Shown: in pieces, positions 13,806-27,200 of the stretch | Layout: every line of letters begins with the position of its first letter | Position numbering within the stretch: position 1 is the first letter of the stretch | DNA from: Circinella umbellata | Taxonomy: Eukaryota > Mucoromycota > Mucoromycetes > Mucorales > Lichtheimiaceae | NCBI GenBank assembly: GCA_025093555.1 | Contig: JAIWNF010000066.1 | Coordinates: forward strand, 1 to 64,000 | Direction: 5' to 3' | Length of the DNA stretch: 64,000 nucleotides | Notes under the pieces: model-generated | Databases searched by the model: none | What the model was told of the DNA's origin: nothing | What the model saw: only the letters and a program-made list of their open reading frames with translations | Program-made: the position numbers and the translations under genes

Positions 13806-14146
13806 TTCCAATGAAATTAATTACGTTCATAATAATAATAATAATAATAAAAGAAGAATTTGCTGCTCACTTATTTTTATTTATAAGAATGAAAAATGAT
13901 TAGGGGAAGTAGGAGGGGGGCATATTATATAAAAAAAAAAGAATGAATGGATGTTATATATACATAAAAGATAAAAATAATGGGAAATGCCATGATTTGA
14001 TTTGATTTGTTATTAAAAGAGAGCGAGAAGGAAAAAAAAAACGATTGGAAAATGCGAAAATAAATGATATGTAGAAAAAAAAAAAAAAGATAAATGAATG
14101 ACAATTTGGGGGGGGGGGAGGGGAAAAAAGAACCAAAACGAGTATA
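13806..14146. other. 3' flank of the trehalose gene, no gene
   Basis: AT-rich DNA with an (AAT)n run at about 13829-13850, a G-run near 14109-14119 and several A-runs. No coding signal is seen. Confidence 0.6.
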
Positions 14147-14487
14147 TTATGGGTGCACAGGACAATGTTCTACAAAAACACGATACGTATCTGATTAGCT
14201 TTCTAAATTCTCTTATCAACGTGAACCATAATAACGCGTACGTATAATGTACATACGTATCATCAGTAAAAAAAATAAAATAAAAAATAAAGAAGGTGAT
14301 GTATATAATACATACTTGTCATATGGAATTGTGACCCACATACTGCACAAATTCTAGCTGAATTCATAATTGTTATTGATTTGATGGTAATTGATTTTTT
14401 TTTGCTAATGTCTTGGTGATTTTGATAAGAAGTAGTAGAAAGGACTGTTGATTGATTATTCTGGCGATGATAGTGAGGACCCAACAT
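14147..14487 (-). CDS. Possible small two-exon Cys/His-rich peptide
   Basis: A minus-strand exon (14487-14316) ends at a GTATGT donor and joins in frame to a mini-exon (14169-14147) after a TTTTTGTAG acceptor. The product is 64 aa, or 24 aa if the inner ATG at 14367 is used. The last 20 residues hold a compact C-x2-C...H...C-x2-H arrangement (ICAVCGSQF, then HCPVHP and stop) that could bind one zinc ion. I do not recognise the family. The support is a plausible splice plus a Cys/His cluster that ends at a stop codon. The alternative is chance, since the upstream sequence is low in complexity. Confidence 0.3.
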
Positions 14488-15020
14488 ATTATTCGATAAT
14501 CGAGGAGAGAGACGGAGGGGGGGGGCAGAGAAAGCGAGTAAAAGAAAGTAGAAAATAATGAAGGTTGTTTCCAACTAATCAAAAAACCGAGAATTAATTG
14601 TGTATGGGATAAGGGAAGAAAAGAAGAAGAAAGGAGAAGTTGAGAAAGAGAAGAAAAAAAAAAGCAGGTCTTTTTTTTCCCCCTTTCTAAAATGATTGCC
14701 GACCTTCCGAAAAATAGGTCAGATTCCTTTATATAATTATGTTTATATATGAGTAAAATTAGCATAGATGTAATCTATATACAAAACACTTTATATGCCA
14801 AAAAAAGAAACCTTATCGAAGTACGTAAAAAAGAAAAGGGGGGAGGGAGAGGGAGACGACGACAACGACGACGACGCTGGGGCCACGTAAAATAAAATAA
14901 AATAAAATACTATATCTATCACATCATTTGCACTTCATTTTTGTTTATAATAAATATTTATGTTGGGTATTATATATATATTATATATTATATATTTATT
15001 TATTGAAAGGATAATTATTA
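14488..15020. other. Intergenic between the small ORF and VPS39
   Basis: Purine-rich runs (GGGAGGGAGAGGGAGACGACGAC near 14839-14870) and an (AAAAT)n run lie just downstream of VPS39. No gene is recognised. Confidence 0.55.
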
Positions 15021-18000
15021 TTACATGAGTTTCCATTGTGTTTGTTCAATCTTTTCTTTACATGAATAATGAACGACAACACCGTTAGGAAATACAGCAA
15101 ATACACTAATCCATTTATATTTAAAATATTAAATTAATAATATTATCTTATAATTATTCTTATAAAAGTAAAAAGCAGTTTACCTATTTCCAATACGTTT
15201 GTTACATTGCGGACACATCCGATCTTCCGTGATTTTGACAGCTCGGGATTGATAATACATTAATTGTTCTTCCACCTTTTTTTTATTATTATTATTATAA
15301 ATTTAGTAAATAAATATAAACTTGATAAGGTATCCCATTATTCCTTTACAATTCCACTTTGCCTCTCCCCCCAACATCCTAAAGGACTTACTTGAATCTG
15401 TTCGGCTTTAAGTAAATTTTTGACAACTAAATCCATATGGGTTTCTTTATTAGTGGAACGAATATATTTTTCGAAAAAAGGAAATAATCCATGTAATTTC
15501 GTTCCCAATGGAAGTATAGCAAGAACTTCAGAAGCATTAATATGAGAGCCATGATGTGCTAATAAATCCAATGCGGGTTCTAACAGGGGCTTCTCGTGAT
15601 GTCTTGGTTGAAGATAAACTTTTAATAAAGTCAGGTACATTTTTTCACCTTTGATAGGATCTTGACGATACACTTTTGTACAGTATCTAAATAAATGTAT
15701 ATTTTTTTTTACAATAGGAACAGTAACAAAAAATAATTTATTAGATAAGCTAGACATTTATTTAAAGATAAACAAACGTGCACTTATACAGTGAACAAGC
15801 ACCCCGAAATTTTGATGCAAAAAAAAAAAAAAAAAAATAACTCAGGTTTTGTTTACTTACTCTTCAGCCATGGTATAATTTTTGAGTTTATATACATAGA
15901 TATCAAGTGCTTGATCATGTTGTCCAATACGAGAAAGTAATATAGCACGTTCTTCAAAAAGATCTATCATAGTAAAATAATAATAATAATAATAGTGATT
16001 ACTATTAATGAATTCCATCTTTCTTTCTTTCTTTTTTTTTTGTAACTTACCATCCATTGGTAATCTGGGTAATATTTTTTCCGCTCGATAATGTATTGAA
16101 TCAATCAAAAATGATAAAAGTCTTGACCTTAATGCTTGTTTTTTGTTTTCTTCTTCTGAATTATCTAATATTAGAAAGTTGAGCCATAAACATAGATAAA
16201 ATAAATAAATAAATAAATATAAAACATTAAAAAAAAACAGTAATAGTAGCTGGAGAGAGAGAGAGAACCCTTACTTGCTTCACATGCAATGATTTTGTCG
16301 AGGTAGGCTATTGCAAGTCGATTATGGAAATCGGGTAAAATATCACGTAATTCATGTATAATATATTCAAGGTATTGGATCGCCAGATCGTCGGATATTG
16401 ATTCTAAATGATGTAAAACCTTATCGCGTGGAAATGTTTCTACTTCGGCTAGGTCATCGATAAAGATCTTTTTTCATGGGGGGTAAAAACCAACATATTA
16501 TTATTTACCTTATCGCAAAATATATATTATAATTAATTGAAATACTTACATCCATACCATGTACAGGATCCTTTTCTAATACCCATCTAGAATATTTTAA
16601 TACAAGATCAAATTGATCCAATCCTAATCGTTGTAGATATCGTATGGTGGGTAAAACACCACGAAGTGGCCCCTCGGCTTGTTGTCCTAATCTATTCAAT
16701 GTCATCCAGCACCCGATTTTTTTTTAATTTATTATTAATACACATCGAGATAAGCTCATTGCTATGTTACTCTTTTTTTTTATTTTTATTTTTATGTTAC
16801 CTTGCCAATAAATCAAGGGCATTTCCATGTAGACCCTTACAATTATAAAGATCGACAAGTTCCTTGTATTTCTAAAATTACAATCAACATAGGATAGAAT
16901 GATGGGTTATATGTGTTATTATAAATATGTATAAATAAAAAGAGGGCAAAAAATAAAAATAAAAAATAACGCATGCCGGTTATAATAATAAGTTTACCTT
17001 TTTATCCGATAAAATTGTTTCACATTCTTGTACATCACAATGATTTTGAACACGTAATAATGGACCCACCAATGCATCATTGGTCATCATATATGATTTC
17101 AGTAAAGCTGTATCTACTAATGTAGCTTGACGTGCCAATTCTCCACCTCCTCCTTCTGTTGATGATGTAGGTGACCCTTGTTGTCGACGATTTTCTTGTC
17201 CTTCTTTAGTAGATGATCGTGTAGAAGAAGAAGTAGATAATTTTTTGGATAATTTTTGTCGTTTATCAGTTAAAAATCGAATTAAAAACGTAACTGCATC
17301 ATGTAAATTCAATCCTGTCAATGGAACATCTTTCGGTCTTTCTGTCACTGTCGTTGCTTTACTTCTTGATGATATAATACTTGCAGGTCGACTTGTTTGA
17401 TGAATACTACTATTATTTTGAATAGGGGTCGTCAATTCTTTATTATTTCGAAGAACAGGCGATGATAATAATTCATCTTCAATATCTTGTTCAGCGACAT
17501 CGGGACCTTCCGCTAAACCTCCGGAAATCATTTCCGGATACAATCGAATGACATCGGCTGGATCCGTGTCTAATTCTTGGAATATATTTAATGCTGTATC
17601 ATATTCACCCCGTCGAAATAGATCGTGCGCATAAAGAGTACGAATCATTCGAAGTTTTTCTTCTTTATTTTCAACAAGAACTGCATCAATTTGATCCAAT
17701 AAACTGACAGCTTCTTGATATTCTTGTTTTTCAACGAGTTGATCAATCTAATATATATATAATAAGTTAATTGATGCCTTAATAATGCAATTATAAGTTT
17801 TTTTTTTTTACCTGGGTAGAAAAACTATAAGGAGTAAGACGCCAAATAGTTGAATTACTTGCAACATAAACCAATTTGCCTTGATTTAAAAATCTTGCAC
17901 TTGATAAATCGATTTGTTGAACAAGTGCTAAACTTTGAATATTACGTACTTCAACATGTCTTGAAAGAATAGCAATAACATATGGATAAGAATAACCTAC

Positions 18001-19347
18001 CAATAACATAAATATATATATATTATGAGCCATTTTTTTATAAAAAAAAAATCCCAAAGTAAAAAACGTTTCTTTTTTCTTTTCATATTATATATATATG
18101 TCTTACCCATTTGTTCTGGTGCACCAGACCATTCAATACCTACTTTACGTGTCGGTGTTCCATCCAATCCCAAAAAGATACTCACATCTATGAATTTAAA
18201 GAATGTCCCATATCGTTAGTCTCTATATTTTGAAACGTATCCTGGCCTTCTCTCTGAATTCTTTAACACACTTACGATCCCGAGCAAGTAACATTTCATT
18301 ATTTGGAATCTTTGTCACCATAGGTTTTCCACCTCTGGAGCCAATCGACATTGTGTTATATAAACTATTCAAAGTACTCATAGGTCCTTGTTGTTCTGGT
18401 GGTGAATTATTTCCTCCCGAAGAAGGGGCAAATAATTCTGTCAATTTATCTTGGTCCACATCCATCAATGCATATTCTGTTGAAAATCCAAGACAAATCT
18501 TGGTATTACCGACCCATGCCATGGCTTTAATACGATCAGGAATGTTTAATTCTTTTGTTTCATGAAATTCCGTATCTTTCCACACAAAAACCAATAGTTT
18601 TTTACGTACAGCCACGGCAAGACGTGTTGTTAAGACTGGGATTTGATCTGATGTCATTTCCACCATGGTTTGAATAGCAAATAAATTCGCTCCTTTGGTT
18701 TTTCCAAGTGCCATACGAAGTTCAAATGTTCGAAGATCATGTAAACTGACAAGTCCATCTAAGGATAAAAAAGAGTTTTGAAGTTATTGTATTGGTTAGT
18801 TTATATTCTTTTCATAAAGTTAGAAAAAAGAAAATATATGTATACCAGAAAGAGAAACAAGAACATCGATTTCTTTAATAATATCTAGTTGTTCAATAGG
18901 TCGCTTCGAAAATTGTTTGATAGTATTTGATAATGTTACTTCAGGTACCTCGTTATCATCCGCAACTAAATTTTTATATACCCCCCCCCCATTCAGTTAT
19001 TATATCTACGTTTCCCTTTTATTTTTATTTTTATTTTATATATATATTTTATTCTTTTTTATTATTATTCAAAGTAATATACCTAAAGGTTCTTTAATAT
19101 CATAAACAAGTAATTGTCCAACACCTGTACCAATTAAGAGTCGATCCCCTATATATATTTTTTTACACCCATAAAATATATATCCATCAGTTCAAATATA
19201 GTGTCATGAGTTAAACCCCCCCCCCTCCACAACTTAAGAAAAAAAAAAAAAGACCATTCAATAAAAATTTAATTTACCATGAGCAAAGATGGACTCAATA
19301 CGATTGACTTTATCAACAACTGTAGTGACTTGAAATGCATCGTGCAT
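15021..19347 (-). CDS. VPS39: Vacuolar tethering protein Vps39/Vam6 (HOPS subunit)
   Basis: Vps39 is the HOPS subunit that binds the Rab Ypt7 and tethers vacuoles or late endosomes for fusion. I reconstruct 15 exons: 19347-19278, 19148-19083, 18965-18846, 18758-18276, 18187-18107, 17996-17812, 17747-16998, 16871-16801, 16691-16550, 16467-16275, 16164-16051, 15963-15861, 15686-15392, 15275-15184 and 15105-15021. All phases agree and give 949 aa, which fits the family. Residues about 1-335 are the CNH/citron beta-propeller (LLIGTGVGQLLVYD, IKAMAWVGNTKICLGFS, ILSRHVEVRN). The middle is helical clathrin-repeat sequence, including a Vps39_1 region (LYNCKGLHGNALDLL), with a Ser/Thr/Gln-rich disordered insert in exon 7. 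The C-terminus holds the family zinc-binding knob MCPQCNKRIGN followed by VFAVFPNGVVVHYSC. The start ATG opens directly into the propeller. Confidence 0.94.
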
Positions 19348-22154
19348 TTTTTTTGCGTTTTGCGTTTTACGTTTTACGTTCAAGCAAATAAGGGGAAGGA
19401 GATTTCGTTTTTTTTTTTCGCATTTACAAAAAAAGTTAAAAAAAAGTCCGATATGCTTGATTACTGTTTTTGGCGAGGGGGGGAGAACTGATAAATTATT
19501 CATGCTAGTCTTTTTTAATAATGAAACATTGAATATACATGTAAAACTTGGAAACACTTTTATTAATTATTCGTTCATTGTAGTCATCCTATTATTATAT
19601 TGATACTATAATAAGTAATAAAACTATAGAACTGCGAAGAAGAACTCTATTCCCTACTCCAATTCATATTATTTCTAACTTTTATAGCAGCGGGCTCTAA
19701 AAGCAAAAATGAGTAATGTACTCTCTTTTTGTATTTATTAAGTAGAAAGGTATTCACTGTGTTATATTTTTTGCAAGTACATTGAGATATCTATTGTCAA
19801 CGTCAACACTAGGTATTAATTTTAGAGAGACTCAGATAAAACAGTTAGTAATTTCAGTTTCATCCGAAACCTATGTCTACTTGTGAAAATAATGGCTGTC
19901 AAAATCTTTTCACAATTGTGGATGTAATCGAACTTGTTGCAAGACACAGTTTATGGTCATACTATAGATTAGTTATATTAGAACGAATTGAAGTAGGGTG
20001 TATTAATCAAGTAGAATATATATATATATATATTTGGACGTTACTTGCAGTATATTAAGAAAAAGAGAAAGACGTGGATCTTTTGGTCCCAACTTCGAAT
20101 CGTACAAGAAAAACGTTATCAATTGACTACGTACAGACTAAAGTATTTAGTTTGACGTATATAAACAAGTATAAAAAAGGCATTGTAAAAATATAACTAC
20201 TTTGTTAATATTGATTATAAAGTTAATTATCTGAATAGTTTTTTTTTTATAGTGGTGATAATAAGGTGTGCAGTTGATGATCGGTATTCAATAAATATAT
20301 AAGTATCATTCAAGATGAAATTCATTGTTATTAGCAATCAGTATATTTAAGTAAGAAAAATGTTCTTTATACCAATGATACATCATTGATGATATGGATG
20401 CTTTTATTTTTCTTTACGTACTGTCTTTATATTATGACATTGTCACAAAGTGGATCAGGAAATAAATCAATGTACATTAAAGCTACTTATTCAAAACCTC
20501 ATTGATAATAATAATAGGTATATAATCCATTGTTTCCGTAGTCATCGTTCAATATGGGGAATAATTATTTAACATTTCCGAATGGTCCAAAATAAAAGAC
20601 GAAAGATTTATTTTTTAATATTCTGCTAGAGATAAAGGTGTAATGGCCCAGCCTATTTATATCACTTTAAGCTCCCATGTAACCCTAAAATAAGTAGTAA
20701 TTAGTCTATCTAGTCCATATAAAAAATATTGAAATAAACACCTTATATTGTATTATTATTTATCAATTTTAACTTTCTCTTGAAAGATTCCATTTCATTA
20801 GTTACTATTATTATTTTTTGAATTAAAGTCATTTAATAGAATTGGAATGACTCCATCAAAATTACCCTGTATGTATTATGATAACTTGAGCAGTCAAGGT
20901 TTTTATTGACATCTGTCTCAAATATTCTGGCAATACATACATTGAGGTCTACGTATTTTTTAAAGACAGTTCTATGATACGTAGGTATGAATAGACATGT
21001 TGTGACATGTATGCACTGTTTATTTACAATATCTATTAGAGCACTAGCTACATAAAACAATGTTGTGTCATTGTGAGAATCCGCTTTATTTAAGGTAGTA
21101 TACCTAGTAAAAACCTCTTTGTATATACGTATACGTAGGTATATATCTAAAATGGGTTATCGTTTACAACACATGTCATTCAAAATATAATAAATCAATG
21201 AACCGAAATATTAAAAAGCGCTAATTGTTACGTATTAACTCTTATTCAAACATTACATGTCATTCCACTTTCAAATATATATATATATATATATACCAAT
21301 ATGCACTGTTACCCTTCTGCTATTTTTATTTAATGCTTCGGTATAAGATTTAAGTAAATGTCTGATATCACGAATCATTCCGCAGGGAATATATGTAGGT
21401 TAAAAGGGAGACAGAATATAGTGTGTTTTTTCACACATCAAAATTCTTTATCTACTTTGGTGCATAAGTTAGATACGTTTGTTATATTATATGCTTAAGT
21501 TTAATTAAAAGAGTTACATTCTCCAACAGCATGATATGATCCAATTATTACGTTGCTTTGTTGGCTATTTTACGTAAAACCAGATACGTAGTATTTTTAT
21601 AAAACCAATAGACCGAATTTCATAACTAATCAGAATACTTAGGGCATAAAGACATTAAGTACTTCTCTGAATATGAAGAAAAATTTCTCTTTCATATACA
21701 TATGTTGTCATATACACACATTTACAAATTTAAACAAGTCTCTATCACAACTAATATACTTCCTAAGACTTGAATCTTGTATACAAATTTTTGTTGGTAA
21801 CCGATCACACTATCATTGAAAAGCAGCAAAAATAAACAAGTTCGTTTAGATGAACCAATAAACGGTTTTTTTCTTTGCTTTTCTCCATTGGAACCAAAGC
21901 AAAAAAAAAACAATTACTCACAAAACGCTCTATCCCAACATTTTTATTTCGCTGAGAATAATAGAGAGTGGATATTTATGTTACACAATCAACAAGTAAA
22001 CCATTTTTTTTTTTTTGCATATTTAAAACAAATAACAATAAAAAAGTACTTTCATAGTACACGATCAAAGACATGGAAAAAGTAAAAGCTAAACTATTAT
22101 CTTATGTAGTCTTTTACCTCTTCTTGGTATTAAAAAAAAGAAATCATTCTTAAA
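19348..22154. other. Intergenic with a degenerate dispersed repeat
   Basis: No gene is recognised in these 2.8 kb. Parts of 20330-21000 resemble other places in the window at a diverged level. Bases 20455-20515 and 20755-20865 resemble 30670-30730 and 30990-31100. Bases 20866-21000 resemble 37220-37370 (shared ATTATGATAACTTGA and CTGGCAATACA). This looks like old repeat DNA. An (AT)n run lies at 21277-21295. Confidence 0.5.
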
Positions 22155-23342
22155 TACGTACTCTACTTGAAAGTATTAATGCTAATGGTTTTATGAAATG
22201 CTTTCATATATTTACTCAGCCATACTAAAATAGGAATGGTTCACTTTAATTTTTTTATCACGGGTAGCAATGTTGATGGAACGACATGTGCATAAAGCAA
22301 TATCATGTGAGACTGACATTATTATGTTGAGGTGCGTACTATCGTCAAAAAAAAGCATGAGCCATAGAAAAGAATAGAACTTTTACTAATTCATTCATTG
22401 AAAAAAACAATACAATTGAGATTTCTTGAAGCGTTCCGTGTTAAAGGAAAAATACGTTGTAGTAAACGATTTATTGTCATGGAAATAATGCCTTAACAAC
22501 GGTTTATTTTACTTTGGGGGCGTACGTCCCTTTTTTTTTTATTTCGCTATAGTAACGCTAAAGAAAGAGTGGTAAAAAGAGTAAGTCCCGAGCAATTGGA
22601 TCGTACGGTCAAAAAAAAAAGTTGCATGTTTTTCTTTTTCTTTCTCTTTCTTTTAACCTTGTCTCTTCTTTCTTGTGTGGAAAGTCCTATCTTGATCTGT
22701 AGGCTCCTTTGATATAGAGGTATTGTCATTTGGGGTATCGCAGTCATCGATAGCGGCGTCTGCACATCGCATGGGTTATGTATTTTGTATACCTCACTTA
22801 CAATATACCGTGTACTGATCATTTCTTGTGATCCTACCTTAATTCCATGTCGATTTTCTTATTAGCACAAGTTCTGGTCTTTAGTGTACTTTAAGTCCTG
22901 GATTGGAGCGACTGCAAGTGTGTGGGACTACAACGCCATATCCTCAACACGGGTGGGGAGTGGTTGGGGTACCCATGATGCGTCCTTTTCTTTTTATTTT
23001 TTTTTCTTACTTCCTTTGTTGCGACAAGAGAACATGATGGCGACAGAGTCATCATCAAGGCACAAGAAAAATCATCTTGCTGTTCCCTCACTTTCTCGTC
23101 TTGAGGAATGGGGGGAAGGGAAGCAAGGAGGGGATGAGAAGAAGAGTAGTAGTAGTAGTTGTTTAAAATGAAGATATTTAACCATTGCTAATATGTGTAT
23201 GCACATATGTATTATGGCATAAGTTAATCAAGTCTGATCAAACAATAATAAAAAATCTTTTTAAATACAATAAATGTTTTGATTGTTTTTACCCAAAAGA
23301 ATTTTTTTTTTATATTTGATGCGTAAATAATAAATGTTAATA
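22155..23342. repeat. Dispersed repeat, copy B, left part
   Basis: Direct repeat of bases 1-1215. It ends at the left target duplication (ATA, 23340-23342) of the CACTA element. Shared landmarks are GTGGGACTACAACGCCATAT (near 803 and 22921) and TTACTCAGCC (near 58 and 22212). Copies A and B differ by small indels, for example around 470-510 against 22612-22630. Confidence 0.88.
23340..23342. repeat. Left ATA target-site duplication
   Basis: The ATA immediately before the transposon terminus matches ATA at 29446-29448 and the single ATA at 1213-1215. A 3-bp duplication is typical of CACTA elements. Confidence 0.9.
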
Positions 23343-23372
23343 CACTTTGAGCATAAAAACTCCGAAAAAATT
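23343..23372 (+). repeat. Left terminal inverted repeat (30 bp)
   Basis: It starts CACTTTGAGCATAAAAAC and is identical over 30 bp to the reverse complement of 29416-29445. The match breaks at base 31. Confidence 0.95.
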
Positions 23373-23445
23373 ATTTTTCGTCTCTGGAAAATCTCCAACT
23401 CCGTAAAATCTCCAATTTTTTTTGAAAACATTATTAATTTTGTAG

Positions 23446-23910
23446 TGCAACAACTCAACACTCCAAAAAATCTCCATTTCTCTCCGGAAAATCTCCAACC
23501 CTGTTCGACAAAAAAAAATCAAAATGAATTGTGGTCTAAAATGCATATAACTTGGATATAGGGTAGAAGAATGGTAACCAACGATTGAATAGTATTTACT
23601 AAGTCTCAAATTCATAAAATCTTCAAAAATCTATAAAATTCATGCTGCAAAAACTCAACTCTCCAAGATATCTCCATTTCTCTCCGGAAAATCTCCAACC
23701 CTGTTCGACAAAAAAAAAATCAAAATGAAGTATGATTTAAAATACATATAACTTGCATATAATGTAGAAGAGTGGTAACCAATGATTGAATCGTATGTAC
23801 TAAGTCTCAAATTCACAAAATCTCCAAAAAAAATATTAATTTTATAGTGCAACAATTCAACTCTCCAAAATATCTCCATTTCTCTCCGGAAAATCTCCAA
23901 CCCCGTCAAT
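23446..23910 (+). repeat. Subterminal tandem repeats of about 200 bp
   Basis: Two full units and a partial third. The marker TCTCCATTTCTCTCCGG starts at 23471, 23671 and 23873, a spacing of 200 and 202 bp. Each unit also carries AATCTCCAACCC. Arrays like this near CACTA ends usually bind the accessory protein and help transposase assemble on the ends. Binding here is inferred. Confidence 0.88.
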
Positions 23911-24254
23911 AAAAATTAAAATTGTTTCAATTATGCTAAAATTGTTCATAACATGAATCCTGTAGTAATCGGTCGTATCAGTAGTTTGATTCCATGTTTT
24001 CAACACCTTTTTACATATAGCTTAGATAGAGAAAAGTGGAAGGATGATAAGTGATGATCAAATGGTCTTCTGTGACTGTTTATTTTGTGGTTATTATTTT
24101 TTTTCCACCTGGTATTTTTTTCTCATCCTTTCACCATCTGAAAGCTTGACGGAATAAATAGCAAGTGTTTTTCCAGCATGGCACCGAAAAAGAATAGCAA
24201 TAATGATGACTGATCCTAACAACTATTAGATCTTTTTGATAGTACGGTATTCGA

Positions 24255-27200
24255 ATGTCTTCACCAGGATTGGAAATTTTGACAGACTTGCCTAGCACAG
24301 AATTCCAGTGTAATAATTGTCTATACGTATTTGAAAAAAAAACAATCTCAGAAAAGGATCATAAAAATCACTGTAAAAACTATAAAAAAAGAAGAAATGT
24401 TGAATCTATTGCAGAAAATGCTCTCTACCTGAACGAGCAAATGAATGATGCACAGCAAAACAGGTAAATATTCTTTTATACTCAAGAAGAAAAATAGACA
24501 TTAGTATTTGATGATTTACAACAATTAGCAGTCTAGATTATTATGACGATGATACTCAGTGGGAAGACATTGAAGACCAATCTATAATTATTGAAGAACG
24601 AGAAGAAGAAGAAGAAGAAAAAGAAGAAGAAGAAGAAGAAGAAGAAGAAGAAGAAGAAGAAGAAGAGCAAGAACAAGAAGAACAAGAACAAGAAGACGAA
24701 GACGAAGTCGAAGAAGAATGGATAGACGAAGAGGATGAAAATTTTACCTATTCAAATCAATCTATACAAAATTATACTGTCGCTAAAAAGTATAACTTCA
24801 ATAAACAAAAGTATGCAGAGACCAGAGGTGAAAAATTTAGCAAAAAGTTTCTTGCACTAGCAACAAAGCACGGTGTTTCTCAAGGCTTTTATGATGAAAT
24901 GATTCAATTGTTCAATGGATATATAAAGGATAAGCTTATTGAACCCCTTCTTTCACACCATTTATCTAAAAAGGTCGGTTATAATCAAACTCATAAGATT
25001 ATATACTTTTCTTATTGACTTTTTTACATTTTTATTCACTGATACGTTTTTTTAATAGTTGATGGAAAATACCTATCCCATTAAGCCAAAGCTTTATGAT
25101 TGTTGCAGAAAGGGCTGTATGATGTTTCAACGTGTATCAAAAAAAGAAAAATGTGATTTTTGTAATGAACCACGGTATACCACAAAAAAACGACGATCAG
25201 ATGGAGGAGTTCAGCAACAACAGCCATGTGCGCAAGTCAAACAACTACCGATAGCAGACCAATTGGCTTTATTATTATATCACAAAAGCTCCCGAGAAGA
25301 ATTATTATATCGATCCAAATATCAATCAATATCAGGAAATTATTCAGATGTTTTTGACGGCTACACATACAAAAATCTAAAAAAAGACGGCCATTTTTCG
25401 AACCCAATGGATATAGCAATATCTTTGTATACCGATGGATTTACACTTTTTAACAAACAGCAGCTTACGATTATACATGTCGTTGTATTGAATATAGACC
25501 CCATCAGACGATATGAAACGAACAGAATGTTTCAAATTTGCATTGCACCTGGACCTTTAGCCCCACGTAGTCTATTTAGCTTTCTTCATCCAACTATACA
25601 ATCATTAAAAAGACTACAGAAATCAGGTATTTGCGTCAAAGGTGATGACGGAAAAACTTACTATTCACGTGTCCATATGCTATTGGCAACTGGTGATATA
25701 CCAGCATGTTCAAAAATGATGTGTGCGCGGGGTCATACATTCAGGTAATCTAGTTATAGAGCATTAAGTCTGTATGTTGCATTTGCTGTATATTAATCAC
25801 TCATTTTCAAATTCTTTACTACTAGGTATGGATGCCGATTTTGTGAAATTCTTGGTGGTGCAGCACCAAACACTAAAGGGGAGAAGAGAGGGATGTATTT
25901 TGTCCCAGATAAAAGAGTGCGACCACGTATGCGACCACTTAAAGATTTTCAAGAAGGAAATGTTGATAAGGGGATATTACGTCCATCACCATTTCGTGAT
26001 TTATATTCTTATAACGGTTCTGTGACTTATGGCCTTGATTCAATGCATTTGATTGGACTGGGAATAGCTAAGCAATTATGGAAATTGATATGTGGAAAGT
26101 AGGTTCAATGTTCATTACTATATTATTACTTGCTGCAAGTTATATATATAAAACTAATTGATGTATCCTATTATGTTAGGTACGGTGAAAAGGGGAATCC
26201 TTTTTTTCTACGAAACAGTATTAGAAAAACAATTGGTCAATCGTTGGCAAATTCAAGAAAAACAATTCCATCTACCTTTAGTAATTGTACTATTGATATA
26301 TCACAGCAAGCTGGTTATCTTCGATCTATTGATTATATACATCTTGTTTGTCTTATTGCCCCGACTTTGATTGCTGAAATGATTACCAACAAAGAAGCAA
26401 AAACTGCTATATTTGCCCTTGCAAGTGTATGCAACATAACTTTTAAAAAAACAATTACGGACGACGACTTAAAAAAACTCAAAAAAGATGTGGACGTGTG
26501 GCTCCAGTATCTGAAATCTCAAGTTGATAACAAAAGTATCAGCGGTACCGTCTTTACCATTTCTCAACATTACTTAACACATCTCGACCATATAATAATT
26601 GCGATGGGTCCATTAAGCTATTATAATGCCTTCTGTCAAGAAAGAGCAATTGGAGAAATAAAAAAAAAAGTAAAATCACGATCAGCAACAGGTGTCAGTG
26701 CTGGAAATATTATGGTTGCACTTGCAGCACAGCGATATGTAGAACGAGTTGGACTTGGATTTGATTATAATACCAAAAAATTGCATAAACAAGAAGTGCT
26801 GACCGATTCGGTTGATGATAATGCGCGCGAAATATGGGGACCATATTGGAATGATACAGTAGCCAATTATGACGAATACAATCTAAAACAAGCACTTACT
26901 GATTACTGGTCTGTACATGTACCAAACTTTGAATCACTTAATCCTATAATTGAAATTGGAACAAGATTATGGATAAATGAACAAGAAATGGTAGGGAGTG
27001 CTTATCGAGAACGAAATGAAGACCGTCGCGATGATTATTTTGCAAAACTGTTAATTGAAGTGGATACTGATAGAAGAAGACGAACTATGGTGCGCAAAGC
27101 AAAGGTTTTTTTTGGTGACGTGATTTTTTTTTTCAGGAATAGACAAGAAAACGAAACAAGACTCTTGGCGCTTGTAAAAGTATGGGAAACTACTGTACCA

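Noticed and set aside
27105..27136. Extra intron in the last transposase exon
   Set aside because: GT...T-run...CAG is present, but removing 32 bases breaks the reading frame, while read-through stays open to the stop.
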